DNA from: Acidimicrobiia bacterium
GTDB lineage: Bacteria; Actinomycetota; Acidimicrobiia; Spongiisociales; UBA5794
Reading direction: 5' to 3'
DNA: 13,137 nt
Assembly (NCBI GenBank): GCA_030599515.1
Contig: JAUVNV010000042.1
Span: 1 to 13,137 of the forward strand
Shown here in pieces: positions 8,042 to 13,137 of the stretch. The position numbers and the translations under genes were made by a program. The first letter of the stretch is position 1; each line of letters begins with the position of its first letter. The notes under the pieces were generated by a model. The model was not told the origin of the DNA, did no database searches, and was given only the letters and a program-made list of their open reading frames with translations.

Positions 8042-8154
8042 CGTGCCGCTTGTGATAGATCCAGGCAGAAGTTGTGAGGCCTGCGAGATCCGCCAGTCAA
8101 GTTCCGGGACGTGGCCCAGCCGCATCCATGGGTGAGTACGCTTGACCCATCTAC

Positions 8155-8352
8155 ATGAGGTGGATGAAAGTGAGTTCAAGCAACACATGTGCCGCCGGTG
8201 GAGGGGCGATCTACGGCCTCGGCATCTTCGGAGCCTTCGTGTACTTCTGGCAGCAGGCAGACACGTTCTGGGAGTACATGTTGTCCTTCTTCCAGGGTGT
8301 CTTCTGGCCGGCCTTCATGGTCTACGAAGTGTTTGCCTCCCTCGGAGGCTGA
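8155..8352 (+). CDS. Small membrane protein of unknown function
   Basis: 65 residues. A short polar head with one Cys is followed by GGGAIYGLGIFGAFVYFW (TM1, about 14-31), a short polar link QQADTFWEYM, and a second hydrophobic stretch ending WPAFMVYEVFASL. The pattern G-x-(I/V)YGLG...G...Y...FW...WPAF-VYE resembles small hypothetical proteins found in many bacteria, so it is probably a real gene rather than chance; no function is known to me. The start is uncertain: ATG 8155, ATG 8164 or GTG 8170 are in frame, and AGGTGG (8158-8163) lies 6 bases before GTG 8170, which makes MSSSNTCAAGGG the best-supported N-terminus. It is divergent from secA and the only intact plus-strand gene in the window. 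Confidence 0.6.
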   Translation: MRWMKVSSSNTCAAGGGAIYGLGIFGAFVYFWQQADTFWEYMLSFFQGVFWPAFMVYEVFASLGG

Positions 8353-8481
8353 CCGCCCATACCGAGGCACCTATTCGTACCGCGTGCCGCAGTCGAGGCG
8401 CAGTGCGGTTTATCGGCTGTCGGCGAGTCTCTGGTAGTTCCGCCGGTCGCCGTACTGCGTCCCGGTACCACAATCGCCCCG

Positions 8482-8598
8482 ATGCACGCTCCCGAGCCGA
8501 CCCAGTACGACTCTTTCGCCGCTGAGTACGAACAGCACGCGGCCACCGCGCCCTATAACGCCCTCTACGACCGGCCGGCCATGCTCGACCGGGGATAG
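8482..8598 (+). pseudogene. N-terminal stump of a class I SAM-dependent methyltransferase
   Basis: ATG 8482 opens 38 codons ending at TAG 8596. The peptide includes TQYDSFAAEYEQHAATAPYN and ALYDRPAMLD. This is the typical lead-in of small class I methyltransferases (YD-x-FA-x-x-Y...PYNA-x-YDRP-x-(M/V)LDLLGDV), which comes just before the SAM-binding motif DAGCGPG. Here the frame stops before motif I, and no glycine-rich SAM loop or later motif appears downstream in any frame I examined. It is therefore most likely the remnant of a gene whose remainder was deleted or replaced. The recognition rests on one conserved stretch seen by eye. Confidence 0.5.
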
Positions 8599-8641
8599 GC
8601 GGGGGATGTGTGAACTGTGGGCTGACAAGGTACCTATACAC

Positions 8642-8666
8642 CTCTGCGAGCCCAGGGTTCGCAGAG
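8642..8666. repeat. 25-bp near-perfect palindrome (12-bp arms, 1-bp centre)
   Basis: Left arm CTCTGCGAGCCC, centre A, right arm GGGTTCGCAGAG. The arms are complementary at 11 of 12 positions, and the single mismatch is a G-T wobble in RNA, so an RNA hairpin of 11 pairs with a CAG triloop forms. There is no T-run after it, so it is a poor terminator. It lies 43 bases after the methyltransferase stump. It may be an operator, a recombinase target marking the deletion point, or part of a structured RNA. Confidence 0.45.
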
Positions 8667-8820
8667 CACCTGGCGGCCGGTCGTACATAGTGTCTGGATA
8701 GGCGGTTCGCCCGGTCCGGAGAAGACCGTGACCTTCGTTGCCGGGGCTTGCGGAGATTCGGCTGTGAGATCGGGCCTTGCAGCCCGTGCGGATGCCCAGA
8801 GCATCGAATTCCAATAGATT

Positions 8821-8857
8821 GAGGAAGAGGGCCCGCGACCGGCGGGCCCTCTTCCTC
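8821..8857 (-). terminator. Strong hairpin terminator, 16-bp perfect stem
   Basis: GAGGAAGAGGGCCCGC is followed by the loop GACCG and its exact complement. It lies 31 bases beyond the stop of the minus-strand secreted-protein gene, and AATCTATT follows on that strand. On the plus strand it is followed by CTTGTTC, so it could also stop any transcript coming from the 8600-8820 region. It therefore probably insulates both sides. Confidence 0.75.
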
Positions 8858-8888
8858 CTTGTTCGACTGTCGGTCACGTGGTCGGCTC

Positions 8889-9872
8889 TCAGCTTGCAAG
8901 CACAACCTCAACGAACTGCGTCTGCGTGTTGCCGTTGTTCATCTTGAACGTCAGTGTGTACTCCCCGATCGTCCCGGGATCGGGACTGAACTGCGTGATC
9001 AGGTGCGCTGTGGGCAGAACCGTAACGGCCGTGAACCCCGGAGTCGATGGGCCAACAGGAGTAGACAGCGTGTAGTTGCCGGCTCCAGCCGGAGCATCAA
9101 TCCACACATGACCCACCGTCTTTCCTCCTTGCACAAACCGGTAGTGGTCGGCGTTACTCATCACAACATCGACACCAACGAATGGCGTTGAGTCCTTGTC
9201 CCAGAGGTAGAGACCAACCTTGTCCGGATCGGTTCCCTGATCGACCGTCTGATGCTGCACGTTCTTGAAGGGAGGCGGGCCGGGGTTGCCACTCAGGACG
9301 CTCACAAGGTTGACACTTGGGCGAGCACGCGGGATGATCTTGACGATCCCAGTTCCGGACAGCGTGTGACCTGGAACGTCGCCGTCGGGTGTGATCGTCA
9401 ACCCGACCTCGTACCTACCCGGCCTCGGATTCTCGAAACCGTTCAACAGTAAGTGAACCTGCTTCGGGCCCGGATTCGCCTCGTTGATGGGCAGATAGTC
9501 GCTCGTCAAGTCGAGCGTGATCGTGTTGCCCGACACTGTCGTAGTCCAAGAACCCAGACGAGGGCTCGCCTGCCAGCCTTGCAGAATGATCCCCGCGTTC
9601 ACACCTCCGCCGGTGTTGACGAACGCGTCAGGAAGAAGAACCTCGATCTTCCCGCCGGTCATGATTCCGATCCCATCCACGCCTGGATCGAGATCGACGA
9701 ACGACAACACGAAATCGGAGACTGCACCAGCCGTCGTCCCATCTGCAGCGATCGGCGCCTTGGTCACCTTGACCGGAATCGGAGTATCTACCGGTCCGGC
9801 AGCAGCTGGAACAGCCATCACCGCCATGCCCATTGCCGCTACCACGAGCAGCACCATCAATCGTTTCCTCAT
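8889..9872 (-). CDS. Secreted protein of unknown function
   Basis: 327 residues from ATG 9872, chosen because GGGAGGG lies 5 bases upstream and the protein then begins with a model signal peptide: MRKR, a hydrophobic core MVLLVVAAMGMAVMAV, and PAAAG with likely cleavage after Ala25. The upstream in-frame ATGs would give an implausible N-terminus. The mature part is rich in Gly, Pro, Thr, Val and Asp, without Cys, with alternating hydrophobic strands (KIEVLLPDAFV, TITLDLTSDYLPI, RYEVGLTITPDG, GEYTLTFKMNNGNTQTQFVE), which suggests an all-beta extracellular protein with several Ig-like or jelly-roll modules. No LPxTG, lipobox or C-terminal TM anchor is present, so it is probably released. It has its own promoter and terminator and no functional link to its neighbours. 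I do not recognise a family. Confidence 0.75.
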   Translation of the reverse strand: MRKRLMVLLVVAAMGMAVMAVPAAAGPVDTPIPVKVTKAPIAADGTTAGAVSDFVLSFVDLDPGVDGIGIMTGGKIEVLLPDAFVNTGGGVNAGIILQGWQASPRLGSWTTTVSGNTITLDLTSDYLPINEANPGPKQVHLLLNGFENPRPGRYEVGLTITPDGDVPGHTLSGTGIVKIIPRARPSVNLVSVLSGNPGPPPFKNVQHQTVDQGTDPDKVGLYLWDKDSTPFVGVDVVMSNADHYRFVQGGKTVGHVWIDAPAGAGNYTLSTPVGPSTPGFTAVTVLPTAHLITQFSPDPGTIGEYTLTFKMNNGNTQTQFVEVVLAS

Positions 9873-9940
9873 GCATTCCCTCCCCAGGGTCGCGTACATT
9901 CCCGTGCCCAAGAGTCGCCGCCCCGGGACACGCGGTGCCA

Positions 9941-9968
9941 AACCTACGCGTCATCGAGAATCAGTCAA
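9941..9968 (-). promoter_or_regulatory. Sigma70-type promoter for the secreted-protein gene
   Basis: On the minus strand TTGACT (9963-9968) and TAGGTT (9941-9946, fits TAnnnT) are separated by 16 bases. Transcription would begin about 60 bases upstream of ATG 9872, leaving a leader that contains the GGGAGGG ribosome-binding site. It is the best promoter match I saw in the window, and it supports the gene being a single-gene transcription unit. Confidence 0.5.
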
Positions 9969-10003
9969 GCCCCTTGGCGTCTGGTCCCCCCGTCGGGGTT
10001 CAC

Positions 10004-10419
10004 AGCGAGGCAGCGATCAGCCGGATCCGTTCCCTCCAGATGGGTGCCATCCGTGAGCTCGATCGGCGTCAGACACATACCGCCGACGGGTGTCGCACCA
10101 TGGTCGAGTGGGTGGCCGGTCGACTGGATCTGTCGACGGACATGGCGAAGAGGCTGGTATCGACAGCGAGGCGTCTTGAAGCGCTCCCCACCGTCACCAC
10201 GGCGGCACCATCGACGGAGGCGCATCGCTCTACCGCCTCCAGGTTCATCACATCGTGGAGTGGTCCGACGGCGGTGTCACCGATGCCGGGAACCTCACCA
10301 CCCTGTGCTGGTTCCACCACCACGTCGTGATCCACGGCAAGGGCTTCACGATCGATCCCGACTCGTCGCCGCAGCGACGCCGACTCCTCCCGCCCATCCA
10401 TGCCCCACCGGGAAGCTGA
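10004..10419 (+). pseudogene. DUF222/HNH endonuclease (13E12 repeat family) relic with internal deletion
   Basis: Two pieces of one protein family lie end to end in different frames. From 10007 to about 10190 the frame reads SEAAISRIRSLQMGAIRELD...TMVEWVAGRLDLSTDMAKRL...RLEALP, a DUF222 N-terminal helical segment. From about 10195 to the TGA at 10417 another frame reads VHHIVEWSDGGVTDAGNL then TTLCWFHHHVVIHGKGF, the HNH nuclease core (HH...N...H) that closes these proteins. Intact members have roughly 400-500 residues; here about 250 residues between the parts are missing and the frames do not match, so no nuclease can be made. A proper start codon is not evident either. Such genes are multicopy and recombine readily in actinobacteria. 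Confidence 0.8.
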
Positions 10420-10492
10420 CAGCCAACAGTCAACAGCAAAGAACCTGCCCACACGGGACACGGACAACCGACAACGGGATACGGGATACGGG
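10420..10492. repeat. Degenerate 7-bp-period array (CAGTCAA then GGGATAC units)
   Basis: In one unbroken register from 10420: CAGCCAA, CAGTCAA, CAGCAAA, GAACCTG, CCCACAC, GGGACAC, GGACAAC, CGACAAC, GGGATAC, GGGATAC, then GGG. Two unit families follow each other in the same phase. The array starts on the base after the HNH relic's TGA and ends 4 bases before the response-regulator stop, so it fills the whole intergenic gap. Unlike the other two arrays its halves are not complementary. Confidence 0.65.
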
Positions 10493-10496
10493 CCGA

Positions 10497-11147
10497 TCAG
10501 GACAGACTGATCAAGTCTTCTCTCACCGCGTACAGGACTGCTTCGTTTCTCGAGTGGAGGCCGAGTTTGTCGAGGATGTTCCTGATGTGGTTCTTCACGG
10601 TGTTCTCGGAGATGAACAGGATGACGCCGATCTCGCGACTTGTCTGTCCCTCGGCCACGAGTTGAAGGACCTCGAGTTCGCGCCCGGTCAACACCGGCTT
10701 CCTCGATTGCAGCAGTTCCTGGTGACGGAGCAGCTGCCGGGTCACGTCGAGGAGCTTGCCCGCCATGTTCGGGGACACGGCCGCTCCACCGTTCTCGACG
10801 GCATTGAGGGCTCCGACCAGAGCATCGAACGGGGCATCCTTCGTGACATAGCCGCGAGCGCCGGCCTTGATGCCGACCAGAAGATCCTCTTCCGACTCGC
10901 TCGCGGTGAGCAGAATGACCCGTGCGTCCGGTGCGACCGCGTTGATCTTCTCGACGACGTCGAGGCCTGACGTGCCCGGCATCAGGATGTCGAGCAGGAC
11001 GAGATCTGGCTGGTGCTTCTCGGCGGCGGAGACGGCCCCTTCGGCGTCACCAGACTCGGCGACGACCTCGAACCCTGCGTCTCCCAGCGCTGAGGCCAGT
11101 CCTGCCCGAAACAACGGCACATCGTCCACCACAAGCAGTCTTCTCAT
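10497..11147 (-). CDS. NarL/FixJ-type (LuxR HTH) response regulator, orphan
   Basis: 216 residues. The receiver domain (1-120) keeps the acidic pair Asp8-Asp9, phospho-acceptor Asp53 (VLLDILMPG), Thr81 (ILLTAS) and Lys103 (YVTKDAPF), so phosphorylation is expected to work. The C-terminal HTH (about 150-216) is LTGRELEVLQLVAEGQTSRE followed by IGVILFISENTVKNHIRNIL and a final LGLHSRNEAVLYA. It is a DNA-binding transcription regulator. No histidine kinase is adjacent. It follows hpf by 24 bases and is probably in the comF-hpf transcript, which suggests a stress or growth-phase link; this is inference. The start has only a distant GGAG (about 12 bases away), consistent with coupling. The stop lies within an inverted repeat (GATCAG, 10495-10512). 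Confidence 0.92.
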   Translation of the reverse strand: MRRLLVVDDVPLFRAGLASALGDAGFEVVAESGDAEGAVSAAEKHQPDLVLLDILMPGTSGLDVVEKINAVAPDARVILLTASESEEDLLVGIKAGARGYVTKDAPFDALVGALNAVENGGAAVSPNMAGKLLDVTRQLLRHQELLQSRKPVLTGRELEVLQLVAEGQTSREIGVILFISENTVKNHIRNILDKLGLHSRNEAVLYAVREDLISLS

Positions 11148-11171
11148 TTCGGCTCAGCACTCCAGCTCGGC

Positions 11172-11720
11172 TTACTCCGGTTCGATCATGCCGAGATCGC
11201 CGTCCCGCCGGTGGTAGATCACCGACTGTTTGCCTGTGTCTGCGTCGAGGAAGACGAAGAAGTCGTGTCCGATCATCTCCATCTGCAATACAGCTTCCTC
11301 GACCGACATGGGCCGCATCGCAAATCGCTTCCTCTTCACGATGACAGCATCCCGGTCATGTAGGTCATCGGTCGCGTCACCGGGCGGGTTGAGGTCTTTG
11401 TGGCTGGCCTTGCGGGACCGCTGGATGAGCCGTTCCTTGAGCCTCCGGAGTTGCCGCTCGTACTTGTCGGACGCAGTGTCGAGCGCCGCACGCACGTCGA
11501 AAGCGTCTGATTCGACGCGAACGATCTGGCCTGCGGCGGTTGAGGTGATCTCGACGCGGTACCTGCCGTCGGTCTGCCTCGGGTTGCCGTTCTCGGAGAA
11601 CTCGACGTCGACATTGGTCACGTCGTCGAAAATCCTCCCTGCATGCTCGACCTTCTCATGAGCGAGATCGCGGATGTCGTCCGCTATCTCGGTGTTTCGC
11701 CCGTGGATCCGAACGTTCAC
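11172..11720 (-). CDS. hpf: Ribosome hibernation promoting factor, long form
   Basis: Long HPF binds the 30S decoding region through its N-terminal domain, and its C-terminal domain dimerises so that two 70S ribosomes pair into inactive 100S particles. The N-terminal domain is residues 1-100 (NVRIHGRNTEIADDIRDLA ... VRVESDAFDVRAALDTASDK), followed by a basic linker (RLKERLIQRSRK) and the C-terminal domain from about 125 (VKRKRFAMRPMSVEEAVLQM, then HDFFVFLDADTGKQSVIYHR and DGDLGMIEP). 182 residues is somewhat shorter than the roughly 190-230 usual for the long form, because of a short linker. It starts with GTG, with a perfect AAAGGAG (11726-11732) 5 bases upstream, so it should be strongly translated. 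It lies 15 bases after comF. Confidence 0.97.
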   Translation of the reverse strand: MNVRIHGRNTEIADDIRDLAHEKVEHAGRIFDDVTNVDVEFSENGNPRQTDGRYRVEITSTAAGQIVRVESDAFDVRAALDTASDKYERQLRRLKERLIQRSRKASHKDLNPPGDATDDLHDRDAVIVKRKRFAMRPMSVEEAVLQMEMIGHDFFVFLDADTGKQSVIYHRRDGDLGMIEPE

Positions 11721-11735
11721 TCGTGCTCCTTTCCA

Positions 11736-12437
11736 TCACAACGGTGGCCCCACCGAACCTCTCCCGAGCGCGTCAAATCGACGTGCTTCGGTCGTTCGGG
11801 CGCGGAGGGTGCTTTGATCGGTCGGACCGCTGAACGGTTGAACCGTCACCGCACCTCCAAAGGGGCTTTCTCCTCTCTCCATCCTACTCGCGCAAGTGGC
11901 AACCAGGACAAGAGTCGGAAGACCCTCAAGCGCGGACGCCGCTGCACGAGCCGTCGCTCCCGTCGTGAGCACGTCATCGACAAGAGCCGCGTTCTTCGGG
12001 ACGAACGAACCGGTGGGGACGAACGGGACCGCGGACCGCTCGTCCCGACTGCGACCGGCGTGCCGGCGCCACCACCATCGGGGCTTGATCGCGTCGACGA
12101 CAGGGAGACCCGTCCGCCGAGCGACTCCCGCCGCGAGGACGGCTGCCGGGTCGACTCCGTGGCGGAACGCTCGGAGGGTGGCTCTCGGCACGGGAATGAG
12201 AGCCGAGGCCGATGCGGGGATCCTCGCCGCCATCGCATCGGCGAGCGGTTCGGCTGCGGCAAGCACGGCCCGGTACTTCAAGGCGTGAACGAGACGCCGC
12301 GCCGGCCCCTCGTGGACGAAGCCGGCCACACCGATCAGTCCCGACCCGACGGATACCTCCGGTGCGGGACGCAACGCGAGCCGACATCGGGCACACAGTG
12401 ATCCCGGACAAGGCGTGATGCAAGCAAGACAGAACAT
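11736..12437 (-). CDS. comF: ComF family protein (phosphoribosyltransferase fold)
   Basis: ComF-like proteins combine a zinc finger with a type I phosphoribosyltransferase fold; in competent bacteria ComF works with the DNA translocase ComFA, but in many lineages its role is unproven. The sequence shows CLAC (Cys3, Cys6) and CARC (Cys15, Cys18), the segment HALKYRAVLAAAEPLA (51-66), LIPVPRATLRAFRHG (80-94) and the PRPP loop VDDVLTTGAT (153-162). The family core ends near LVATCASR (about residue 185); a polar tail of about 48 residues follows. The start is set at ATG 12437 because the zinc finger begins there; an in-frame ATG at 12503 would translate heptamer repeat sequence (LLLATRYLLLS), which is not credible. 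No other competence gene is in the window. Confidence 0.88.
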   Translation of the reverse strand: MFCLACITPCPGSLCARCRLALRPAPEVSVGSGLIGVAGFVHEGPARRLVHALKYRAVLAAAEPLADAMAARIPASASALIPVPRATLRAFRHGVDPAAVLAAGVARRTGLPVVDAIKPRWWWRRHAGRSRDERSAVPFVPTGSFVPKNAALVDDVLTTGATARAAASALEGLPTLVLVATCASRMERGESPFGGAVTVQPFSGPTDQSTLRARTTEARRFDALGRGSVGPPL

Positions 12438-12460
12438 GCCCCGACCGTAGAGACCACGTG

Positions 12461-12550
12461 GGACAGAAAGTAGCAAGTAGCGAGTAGCAAGTAGCAGGAC
12501 CAAACCATCCTTCGGGTCTTTCTACTTGCGACTTGTGTCTTGCTACTGGT
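12461..12550. repeat. Degenerate 7-bp-period array (AAGTAGC units) with inverted second half
   Basis: Units in one register: GGACAGA, AAGTAGC (12468), AAGTAGC, GAGTAGC, AAGTAGC, four degenerate units, then ACTTGCG (12524), ACTTGTG, TCTTGCT and ACTGGTT. The distance between the first units of the two halves is exactly 56 bases, so the phase is kept across the centre. The second half is the reverse complement of the first in imperfect form, and GACC...GGTC pairs lie in the centre, so a long hairpin can form. It ends directly at the ahcY TGA (12551-12553). It may act as an ahcY terminator or mRNA end-protecting structure. Confidence 0.65.
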
Positions 12551-13137
12551 TCACGTTCCTTCTTCCCAGGATTCGAGGTACTTCGCTTGTTCTTCTGTCA
12601 GGACTTCCAGCGACGCGCCCATCGCTTCGAGCTTGAGCCGGGCGACGGACTCATCGAGCTCACGGGGCAACGTGTACACATCGGGCGGGAGATCACCGCC
12701 GACGTCGACGAGCCACTCCGCAGCGAGCGCCTGATCGGCGAACGACATGTCCATCACATCGGCAGGATGACCCTCCGCTGCGCTGAGATTCACCAGCCTC
12801 CCCTCAGCGACCACGATGATCCGACGCCCGTCCTCCAACTCGAACTCCTCGAGATTCTCCCGGATCTCACGGCGATCAACCGCCATCTCCCGAAGACCCT
12901 TCAGATCGAGTTCCACGTCGAAATGCCCAGCGTTCGCGAGGATCACGTTGTCCTTCATCACCACGAAATGCTCGGGCCGGAAGATGTGGATATCACCCGT
13001 CACCGTGACGAACACATCCCCGATCGGGGCAGCCTCGGCAGCCGTCATCACCCGATACCCCTCCATCGCAGCCGAGAGCGCCCGGATCGGATCGACCTCG
13101 ATGACGACAACACTCGCCCCCAGGCCCGCTGCGCGAC
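12551..13137 (-). CDS. ahcY: Adenosylhomocysteinase (S-adenosylhomocysteine hydrolase), C-terminal part
   Basis: AhcY splits S-adenosylhomocysteine into adenosine and homocysteine with bound NAD, relieving product inhibition of methyltransferases. The visible 195 codons begin inside the NAD-binding domain: RAAGLGASVVVIEVDPIRAL (after the Rossmann GxGxxG, which lies outside the window), AAMEGYRVMTAAEAA, FVTVTGDIHIF, VILANAGHFDVEL, and the conserved HPADVMDMSFADQALAAEWL. The C-terminus reads LPRELDESVARLKLEAMGAS then LTEEQAKYLESWEEGT and stops. It lacks the KPDHYRY-type tail of most bacterial and eukaryotic enzymes and instead matches the short archaeal/Thermotoga-like form. The 5' part lies beyond the right edge, and the gene is followed by a heptamer array. 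Confidence 0.96.
   Translation of the reverse strand, partial: RAAGLGASVVVIEVDPIRALSAAMEGYRVMTAAEAAPIGDVFVTVTGDIHIFRPEHFVVMKDNVILANAGHFDVELDLKGLREMAVDRREIRENLEEFELEDGRRIIVVAEGRLVNLSAAEGHPADVMDMSFADQALAAEWLVDVGGDLPPDVYTLPRELDESVARLKLEAMGASLEVLTEEQAKYLESWEEGT

Larger units (their letters stand above)
8353..8888. other. 536-base gene-poor stretch
   Basis: It contains, in order: about 130 bases with nothing I recognise (a weak hairpin ACCGC...GCGGT followed by TTTAT after the small gene), a methyltransferase stump, then about 220 bases without coding signal but rich in short inverted repeats, and a strong terminator. Besides the palindrome at 8642-8666, small stems are GGCG-GTT-CGCC, CGGTC-CGGAGAA-GACCG and CGGGC-CTTGCA-GCCCG, all between about 8700 and 8795. 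The long minus-strand open frames here are Arg/Pro/Ser-rich and look like GC-driven shadows. A structured small RNA is possible, but it matches no family I can name. Confidence 0.4.

Noticed and set aside
6336..8135. 599-codon plus-strand open frame opposite secA
   Set aside because: It is exactly antisense to secA codons; its Asp/Val/Leu-rich translation mirrors SecA codon usage and shows no domain.
8642..8666. tRNA or integron attC site
   Set aside because: No acceptor or anticodon arm around the hairpin, and no RYYYAAC/GTTRRRY ends or integrase.
8700..8740. Signal recognition particle RNA (GGTCCGGAGAAGACC resembles domain IV)
   Set aside because: The conserved GGAAG...AGCAG internal loop pattern is absent, and flanking helices do not pair as in 4.5S RNA.
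8315..8911. Minus-strand open frames of 155-198 codons upstream of secA
   Set aside because: Arg/Pro/Ser-rich composition, no domain, overlap of the terminator, the methyltransferase stump and the small gene; typical GC-driven shadow frames.
9453..10970. 505-codon plus-strand open frame
   Set aside because: It runs across the secreted-protein gene, the HNH relic, a heptamer array and the response regulator; only a short part near 10195-10419 in a different frame is meaningful.
12438..12503. N-terminal extension of ComF to ATG 12503
   Set aside because: The added residues (LLLATRYLLLS...) are translated heptamer repeat; the zinc finger begins at the ATG at 12437.
12461..12550. CRISPR array
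   Set aside because: Units are 7 bases with no spacers and no cas genes; this is a short-period tandem repeat.

Overview
The window is a piece of a GC-rich bacterial chromosome, almost certainly from the phylum Actinomycetota. The gene order ahcY - comF - hpf - response regulator - secA - prfB - ftsE - ftsX - murein hydrolase activator is an actinobacterial core arrangement. Protein style, long-form HPF and GTG/ATG starts agree with this. The short archaeal/Thermotoga-type end of AhcY and the long acidic tail on FtsE suggest a deep lineage such as Acidimicrobiia, but the class assignment is inference. Nearly all genes lie on the minus strand, so the biological order runs from high to low coordinates.

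Right part (13137 to 10497): the 3' end of S-adenosylhomocysteinase (ahcY), a heptamer-repeat spacer, then comF, hpf and a NarL/LuxR-type response regulator with short gaps. This part combines methyl-cycle recycling, a phosphoribosyltransferase-fold DNA-uptake homologue, ribosome hibernation and an orphan signalling protein.

Middle part (10496 to 8001): an accessory scar between two conserved blocks. It holds a second heptamer array, a DUF222/HNH endonuclease relic with an internal deletion, a secreted protein of unknown function with its own promoter and terminator, about 220 bases of palindrome-rich non-coding sequence, a 38-codon stump of a SAM-dependent methyltransferase, and one small conserved-looking membrane protein on the plus strand.

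Left part (8000 to 1): secA, then a membrane-anchored alpha/beta-hydrolase (PF10081-type) only 9 bases on, then prfB with an intact programmed +1 frameshift site, a third heptamer array, ftsE and ftsX overlapping by ATGA, and the first codons of a secreted coiled-coil murein hydrolase activator. FtsEX plus the activator control septal peptidoglycan hydrolysis; SecA drives export; RF2 ends translation.

The most notable observations are: (1) a single base, G at plus position 135, that removes at once the ftsX stop and the start of the next gene in what would otherwise be a GTGA overlap; (2) three intergenic arrays of degenerate 7-bp units, each with its own consensus and in strict 7-base register, that abut stop codons; and (3) the gene-relic island between secA and the response regulator. 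I found no CRISPR array, tRNA, rRNA, intact mobile element or defence system.
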